Position numbers and translations under genes: made by a program. Under the pieces are notes generated by a model. The model searched no databases, was not told the origin of the DNA, and worked only from the letters and a program-made list of their open reading frames with translations. This document shows positions 59,716-64,000 of a stretch of 64,000 nt of DNA, piece after piece. The stretch spans positions 17,641-81,640 of the forward strand of contig JAWKHR010000028.1 of the NCBI GenBank assembly GCA_041394725.1, in the 5' to 3' direction. Origin of the DNA: JAWKHR01 sp041394725. GTDB taxonomy: Bacteria; Acidobacteriota; Vicinamibacteria; Vicinamibacterales; SCN-69-37. Position 1 is the first letter of the stretch. Every line of letters starts with the position of its first letter.

Positions 59716-61896
59716 ATGAGAGCGATGGCCAATCGACTCGAGTTCCGGGTGTTCGGGATGGACTGCGCCGACGAGGTGGCCATTCTCCGCCGCGAGCTCC
59801 AGCCCCTCGTGGGCTCGCCCGACCGCCTCGCCTTCGACATCCTCCGCGGGAAGCTGACCGTGGCGGCTGGCGCGCCGGCCGTTGACGCCGACACAGTACG
59901 TGCCGCGGTGGAGCGGACCGGCATGCGGGCCGAACGGTGGCGGGACGCGCCAGCCGGCGACGCGCGCACGGGCTGGCAGCGGATCTCCCGGACGGCGCTC
60001 ACCGCGGCCAGCGGGATGCTGGCCCTCGGCGCCTTCAGCCTGCATGCCGCGCGGGGCGGTGTCCTGGCCGCGCTCGGGTCGGAAGGACTGGCCGCGGGTC
60101 CGGGCACGCCTCCCGCGGTGGCGGCCCTCTACCTCGCGGCCGTCGTGGCTGGGGGCTGGTTCATCCTGCCGCGCGCCTGGTACGCGGCGCGGCGCCTGCG
60201 CCCCGACATGAACCTCCTGATGACGATTGCGGTCATCGGGGCCGCGGCGATCGGCGAATGGTTCGAGGCGGCGGTCGTCACGTTTCTGTTCGCGGTGTCG
60301 CTGGCGCTCGAATCGTGGAGCGTCAATCGGGCCAGGCGCGCGGTGGAGGCGCTCCTGGCGATCGCTCCGCCCACGGCTCGTGTCCTTCAGGACGACGGCT
60401 CGAACGTCGAGGTACCCGCGGAGCAGGTGGTCGTCGGGACCCGGCTACTCGTGAAGCCCGGAGACCGGATCCCGCTGGACGGGTTCGTTCGCGAGGGCAC
60501 CAGCCACGTCGACCAGGCACCCATCACGGGCGAGAGCCTGCCGGTCGAGAAGGCACCCGGCGCCGAGGTGTTCGCCGGCACCATCAACACGGACGGCGCC
60601 CTCGAGATCGAGGTGACCCGAATCGTCGGCGACACCACGCTGGCGCAGATCATCCGCATGGTTGGCGAAGCCCAGAGCCGGCGGGCCCCGTCGGAGCAGT
60701 GGGTGGATCGCTTCGCGCGAGTGTACACACCGGCGATCCTCGGGCTCGCGGTCTTTGTCGCCCTCGTCCCGCCACTGGTCGCCGGCGGGTGGGGCGAGTG
60801 GTTCTATCGCGCGCTCGTACTACTCGTGATCGGTTGTCCCTGTGCGCTGGTCATCTCCACGCCGGTGAGCATCGTCGCCAGTCTCGCGGCCGCGGCACGT
60901 CAGGGCGTGCTGGTCAAAGGAGGTGCGTTCATCGAGGTTCCGGCGAGGCTGCGCGCGGTGGCCCTCGACAAGACCGGCACCCTGACCGAAGGCGCGCCCC
61001 GAGTCGTGAGCGTGACGCCATTGAACGGCCATGACGAAGGAGAGCTGCTGGGCGTGCTTGGCGCCATCGAGGCGCACAGCGATCATCCGCTGGCCCGCGC
61101 CATCGTGGCGCACGTGCAGGCTGCCGGGCTGCGGCCCCAGGCCGCGTCGGACGTGCGGGCGGTCAACGGCCGCGGTGTGACGGCGGCGGTCAATGGCAAG
61201 CGGTTCTGGCTGGGCTCGCACAGGTTTCTGGAGGAACAGCGCCAGGAAACGGCCGCTGTCCACGATCGGCTCGAGGCCATGGCTGGGGCCGGGCACACCG
61301 TCGTCGTCGTCGGCACGGACGACCACGTCTGTGGGTTCGTCACGCTGGCCGACCGCGTGCGAGCCCAATCGGCGGGCGCCGTCGCGGCCCTTCGAGGCGC
61401 GGGCGTCGAGCACGTCGTCATGCTGACTGGTGACAACCGGCCAACGGCCGAACGCATCGCCGAGCAATCGGGCATCTCGGAGGTTCGGGCGGAACTCCTG
61501 CCGGCTGACAAGGTGGCGGCTGTCGAGGAGCTCGTGCGGCGCTACGGCACAGTGGCGATGATCGGCGACGGCGTCAACGACGCCCCGGCGATGGGGCGCG
61601 CGACGATCGGAGTCGCCATGGGCGCGGCCGGCAGCGATGCGGCGATTGAGGCCGCTGACGTGGCATTGATGGCGGACGATCTGTCGAGGCTCGCCTGGCT
61701 CGTGCATCACTCCAGACGCACTCTGGGCATCATCCGTCAGAATGTGGTCCTCTCCATCGGTGTCAAGGTCGTGTTCGTCGGACTGACGTTCACGGGTCAC
61801 GCCACGTTGTGGGCGGCGATTGCCGCTGACATGGGCGTGTCGCTGGTCGTGATCGCAAACGCGCTTCGGCTGCTGGCCGTACGGTTTGGGACTTGA
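59716..61896 (+). CDS. Zn/Cd/Pb-exporting P-type ATPase (P1B-2)
   Basis: A 726-residue pump for divalent soft metals. A short HMA domain has FGMDCADEV, with one Cys and acidic residues in place of CxxC. The core has IGCPCALVISTPVSIVA (CPC), DKTGTLTEG, HSDHPLA, MLTGDNRPTAE and IGDGVNDAPAM. The residues after CPC are typical of ZntA/CadA. ATG 59725 is an alternative start with AGAG in front. Works beside the Czc pump: cytosol to periplasm, then out. Confidence 0.93.
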   Translation: MRAMANRLEFRVFGMDCADEVAILRRELQPLVGSPDRLAFDILRGKLTVAAGAPAVDADTVRAAVERTGMRAERWRDAPAGDARTGWQRISRTALTAASGMLALGAFSLHAARGGVLAALGSEGLAAGPGTPPAVAALYLAAVVAGGWFILPRAWYAARRLRPDMNLLMTIAVIGAAAIGEWFEAAVVTFLFAVSLALESWSVNRARRAVEALLAIAPPTARVLQDDGSNVEVPAEQVVVGTRLLVKPGDRIPLDGFVREGTSHVDQAPITGESLPVEKAPGAEVFAGTINTDGALEIEVTRIVGDTTLAQIIRMVGEAQSRRAPSEQWVDRFARVYTPAILGLAVFVALVPPLVAGGWGEWFYRALVLLVIGCPCALVISTPVSIVASLAAAARQGVLVKGGAFIEVPARLRAVALDKTGTLTEGAPRVVSVTPLNGHDEGELLGVLGAIEAHSDHPLARAIVAHVQAAGLRPQAASDVRAVNGRGVTAAVNGKRFWLGSHRFLEEQRQETAAVHDRLEAMAGAGHTVVVVGTDDHVCGFVTLADRVRAQSAGAVAALRGAGVEHVVMLTGDNRPTAERIAEQSGISEVRAELLPADKVAAVEELVRRYGTVAMIGDGVNDAPAMGRATIGVAMGAAGSDAAIEAADVALMADDLSRLAWLVHHSRRTLGIIRQNVVLSIGVKVVFVGLTFTGHATLWAAIAADMGVSLVVIANALRLLAVRFGT

Positions 61897-62879
61897 CGAG
61901 CGCGTCCTGGCTCGATCGCGCCCGTGGCTCCACAACGGCGAGCCGCCTCAGAGTGTTTCCCTCGCCCCTGCCTTGGTTCGGGCGCCCGTTTGCACGCGCG
62001 CGCCTGGCAACCTGACGACGCCGACAAGCAACGGCTGGCCACCGCGCGGCACTCGGCATGTGAAGACGTACCGAGTGGTGACGCAGAGGCGCAGCCGCCC
62101 CGCGATGGGTAACGGGCTCGCGCCACACTGCGAATCGTGCAAAGCGCGTCGCCGACGGAAGCCGGGACCCCCGCGGCTGCGAGACGCCCCAGCGTCGAGC
62201 GATCAGGCGCAGGCGGCTTCGAACGCCGCCTCGTGCTCGCGGTAGGCGTCGAGGATGACGTCGCGTAGCTGGCCCGGCGGTGATGCATCGACGATCGGTC
62301 CGCTGCAGGGCGACGCTGCACGAGTCGGGGTTGACCGAGTGCTGCCATTCCGTCCGCCGACACCGAGGGGTGCTACCCCGCGATCCAGGGCAGCGTGTGT
62401 GGCACCTGTACCCGGGTATCGAGTCAAGACCAAAATGCCGCACCGCTCCGACTGTCCACCGGGCGCCGCGCAAGCTGAAAGGCGAGCTGGCGGGCCAAGC
62501 GGTAGCTCCGCCCGTTGCTGTCCGACCGCGCTGCGCCGTCGAGGCTCTCAGGCTGGCGACGACTTTGGCTCATGTCGAGCTGTTAGCCTCGCGGCCCTCG
62601 ATCGACGTCCCCACGCAGGCCGGACGCTGTAGCACTCGTCGATCCGTCCACGGGGAAACACAGGGCCTGACGAGCCCACACTCGTCCCACGCCCAGATTG
62701 TCTCGTCTGAAAGATCCCGTCCCGAACCGGCGTTCATAGAAGTGTCTGAGACGGTTTTCCGTCACCACGTGCGCACCTGACGGGTCGCACGTCCCGCCCC
62801 TGTTCCGCGGCATCAACCTGATCCGCGCGAACGCAACCACGCCGTCGGTCCCCGATCCTCGGCGTCCAAGGAGAGCACC
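61897..62879. other. Long stretch without a confident gene
   Basis: About 980 bases. Frames here are short and mutually contradictory. On the minus strand, 62203 to about 62400 shows a decayed copy of the gene at 62880 (separate entry). A 49-codon minus-strand frame at 62424-62573 has protein-like content (SYRLARQLAFQLARRPVD) but no good start signal. The rest holds nothing I can support, and this may be the scar of rearrangement at the edge of the metal region. Confidence 0.5.
62203..62400 (-). pseudogene. Degenerate copy of the 62880-type gene
   Basis: The C-terminal end reads GQLRDVILDAYREHEAAFEA before the stop at 62203, similar to IRDLILEAYTAAEAQA at the end of the intact plus-strand gene. 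In a neighbouring frame just upstream, HSVNPDSCSVALQRT resembles YSVNGERRSFALLRP. A frameshift near 62300 joins them. No intact start is visible, so it is a remnant. Confidence 0.4.
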
Positions 62880-63200
62880 ATGTCCAAGCACAGCACAGCA
62901 GTGGTGTCCGTGAAGATCCTTCCCAATACCACGAGCAATCCCCCCGGGAAGCTCGCCGACGCGGAGGTGGTCTTCGAGGCCGACGCGGGTCCGTTCAAGG
63001 GACTCAAGCTCGTCGGCTTCGCCGTCTGGGAACGGCGTAGCGGAGGGCGCAACGTCACGTTCCCCGCCCGGCAGTACTCGGTCAACGGAGAACGCCGGAG
63101 CTTCGCGTTGCTTCGCCCCTCCAACGGAGAGGCGAGCACTCAGGAGGCGATTCGGGACCTGATCCTCGAGGCGTACACCGCCGCTGAGGCTCAAGCCTGA
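62880..63200 (+). CDS. Small protein, possibly SpoVG-like
   Basis: A 106-residue protein. The order of features, VVSVKILPNT, a beta stretch with GLKLVGFAVWERR, NVTFPARQY and the C-terminal IRDLILEAY, resembles SpoVG (a small nucleic-acid-binding protein), with weak identity by eye. AAGGAG precedes the ATG. Such genes are common on conjugative elements and plasmids. Function not assignable. Confidence 0.6.
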   Translation: MSKHSTAVVSVKILPNTTSNPPGKLADAEVVFEADAGPFKGLKLVGFAVWERRSGGRNVTFPARQYSVNGERRSFALLRPSNGEASTQEAIRDLILEAYTAAEAQA

Positions 63201-63214
63201 CGACCTCTCGGGCA

Positions 63215-63249
63215 TCCCAGGTGACGAGCCCTCGGGCCGTCACCTGGGA
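63215..63249 (+). terminator. Strong hairpin after the 62880 gene
   Basis: TCCCAGGTGAC (63215-63225) pairs perfectly with GTCACCTGGGA (63239-63249); inside, GCCC pairs GGGC. It lacks a U-run. It lies 15 bases after the stop and is probably a transcript end. Confidence 0.6.
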
Positions 63250-63307
63250 CCCCGCCGCCGCGTCCACGCCGCCGTTCCACGGCGTCGGCGGACAGGCGGC
63301 TTTTCAG

Positions 63308-64000
63308 ATGACTGTCAGCTCGCTGAGGACCATCGCCATGGAGACTGCACCGTCCACCATCGTCCGTCGCCCGGAACTGGTATCGCCGTCGCTCACGATG
63401 ACGGACGGCAGTCGTGCGCTGCCCGTGAGCGCCGTCTACCACCTGTCGGAAACTGGGCGGAAGGCGTCCCTGCTTCAGGGCGGCGATGGGCGTACGGTGC
63501 AGCGGCTTCAGGTCTCCGTGCCCGCGAATCGCCTGCACCTGGTGACGGTGAACGCGCGAGGCGAGGCGCGCCTCAAGTTGAGCCCAAGATTCGAGGTGGA
63601 CGAGAGCCAGCGCGTCCACCGCATCGACGACCCACCGGCGTACGACGCGCCGCCCACCCTCGACCAACTGTTCAAGGACGCCGCCCGTAACCACGAATTG
63701 GAGCGTGCCTACCAGTCCGAGCGCACGGCGTCGCGAGCCAAGCGGCGCGAAGCGGAACGTGACTACCGTGGCGAGGTCGCCGCGGCGTTCCTCGCCGATC
63801 CGACGCAGCGCGCCATGGTGCATCCGTCGCCGTCGCCCACGCGCTGTGTAATCGTCACGCCGCGTGGGCGCGTCCAGTTCGATGCGCATGACCATGAGAT
63901 GCCCGCGCGGGATGTGCCGGCAGAGGCGCATCGGCGATTCCGGGCGGACCTGCAGAGCGCACGCGCCCGTGTCCAGCAGGAGCGCACCGAGGGGTTGCTC
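63308..64000 (+). CDS. Unknown gene, 3' end beyond the window
   Basis: Open from ATG 63308 through the window end (231 codons). The N-terminal part is beta-rich (LPVSAVYHLSETG, LQVSVPANRLHLVTVN, ARLKLSPRFEVDE). The middle is strongly charged and helical (ERAYQSERTASRAKRREAERD), followed by VIVTPRGRVQFDAH. No known family. An in-frame ATG at 63338 is an alternative. Its neighbour suggests the accessory part of a mobile element. Confidence 0.65.
   Translation, partial: MTVSSLRTIAMETAPSTIVRRPELVSPSLTMTDGSRALPVSAVYHLSETGRKASLLQGGDGRTVQRLQVSVPANRLHLVTVNARGEARLKLSPRFEVDESQRVHRIDDPPAYDAPPTLDQLFKDAARNHELERAYQSERTASRAKRREAERDYRGEVAAAFLADPTQRAMVHPSPSPTRCVIVTPRGRVQFDAHDHEMPARDVPAEAHRRFRADLQSARARVQQERTEGLL

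Noticed and set aside
61886..62245. A 119-codon plus-strand frame overlapping the end of the P-type ATPase
   Set aside because: Overlaps the ATPase stop, lacks a ribosome-binding site and has low-complexity Arg/Pro/Ala content.
1..64000. Search for tRNA genes, CRISPR arrays, integrases, transposases and attachment repeats
   Set aside because: None could be supported by reading the sequence; element ends are not identifiable here.

Overview
This is a metal-resistance and conjugation island from a GC-rich (about two thirds G+C by eye) Gram-negative bacterium. Outer-membrane factors, periplasmic adaptors, TAT-exported copper oxidases and a VirB/Trb conjugation machine all imply two membranes. 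An archaeal-type GAPDH and a TreT-like glycosyltransferase, together with the general codon and protein style, would fit Acidobacteriota such as Vicinamibacteria, but that placement is inference only. No tRNA, rRNA, CRISPR array, insertion sequence or integrase was seen, so neither end of the element is visible.

Layout. (1) 1-8.6 kb, minus strand: a long operon with archaeal-type GAPDH, a TreT-like glycosyltransferase fused to a YHS metal domain, a SHOCT protein, a rhomboid protease, a YHS protein, a DUF5676 membrane protein, FtsH and a Cu(I) P-type ATPase that runs off the left edge. (2) 8.7-9.9 kb, minus: a DUF2934 protein and a sugar-1-phosphate nucleotidyltransferase. (3) 10.2-16.7 kb, minus: a copper operon (Cys/His-rich exported protein, CopA oxidase, CopB, cytochrome c, NTF2-like protein, YcnI-like protein, DUF3347 protein) ending in an lgt gene broken by two frameshifts. 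(4) 16.9-18.9 kb, plus: a CopR/CopS-type two-component system, followed by a minus-strand ECF sigma/anti-sigma pair. (5) 20.6-35.5 kb, plus: a Trb/VirB type IV secretion operon with coupling protein and VirB11 ATPase, interrupted by a 460-base gap that carries a perfect 23-bp inverted repeat. It ends in a primase remnant. (6) 36.1-38.7 kb: divergent merR and merTPA. (7) 38.9-41.9 kb: a second MerR-controlled operon with a thioredoxin-like protein, an exported beta-barrel candidate, a MerP-like protein whose metal motif contains an in-frame TGA in place of the first cysteine, and a MerT-like membrane protein. (8) 42.1-52.6 kb: cusCBA-type Cu/Ag efflux, DUF411 protein, multicopper oxidase, intact lgt, PII-like and DUF3347 genes. 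(9) 52.9-61.9 kb: czcCBA-type divalent-cation efflux, PII-like gene and a Zn/Cd/Pb P-type ATPase. (10) 61.9-64 kb: a degenerate stretch, a possible SpoVG-like gene and the 5' part of an unknown gene.

How it works together. Copper is exported from the cytosol by the P1B ATPase, oxidised in the periplasm by two multicopper oxidases and expelled by the CusCBA-like pump. Zn, Cd and Co are handled by the CzcCBA-like pump plus the second ATPase. Mercury is taken in by MerP/MerT and reduced by MerA. Small exported Cys-rich proteins sit at the head of three of the units, and DUF3347 domains occur three times. Three closely similar AT-rich palindromes lie upstream of the three minus-strand units, suggesting common control.

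The most interesting item is the gene at 40558-41076, a likely selenocysteine (UxxC) version of the MerP/HMA metal-binding fold in an operon with its own MerR and MerT-like partner.
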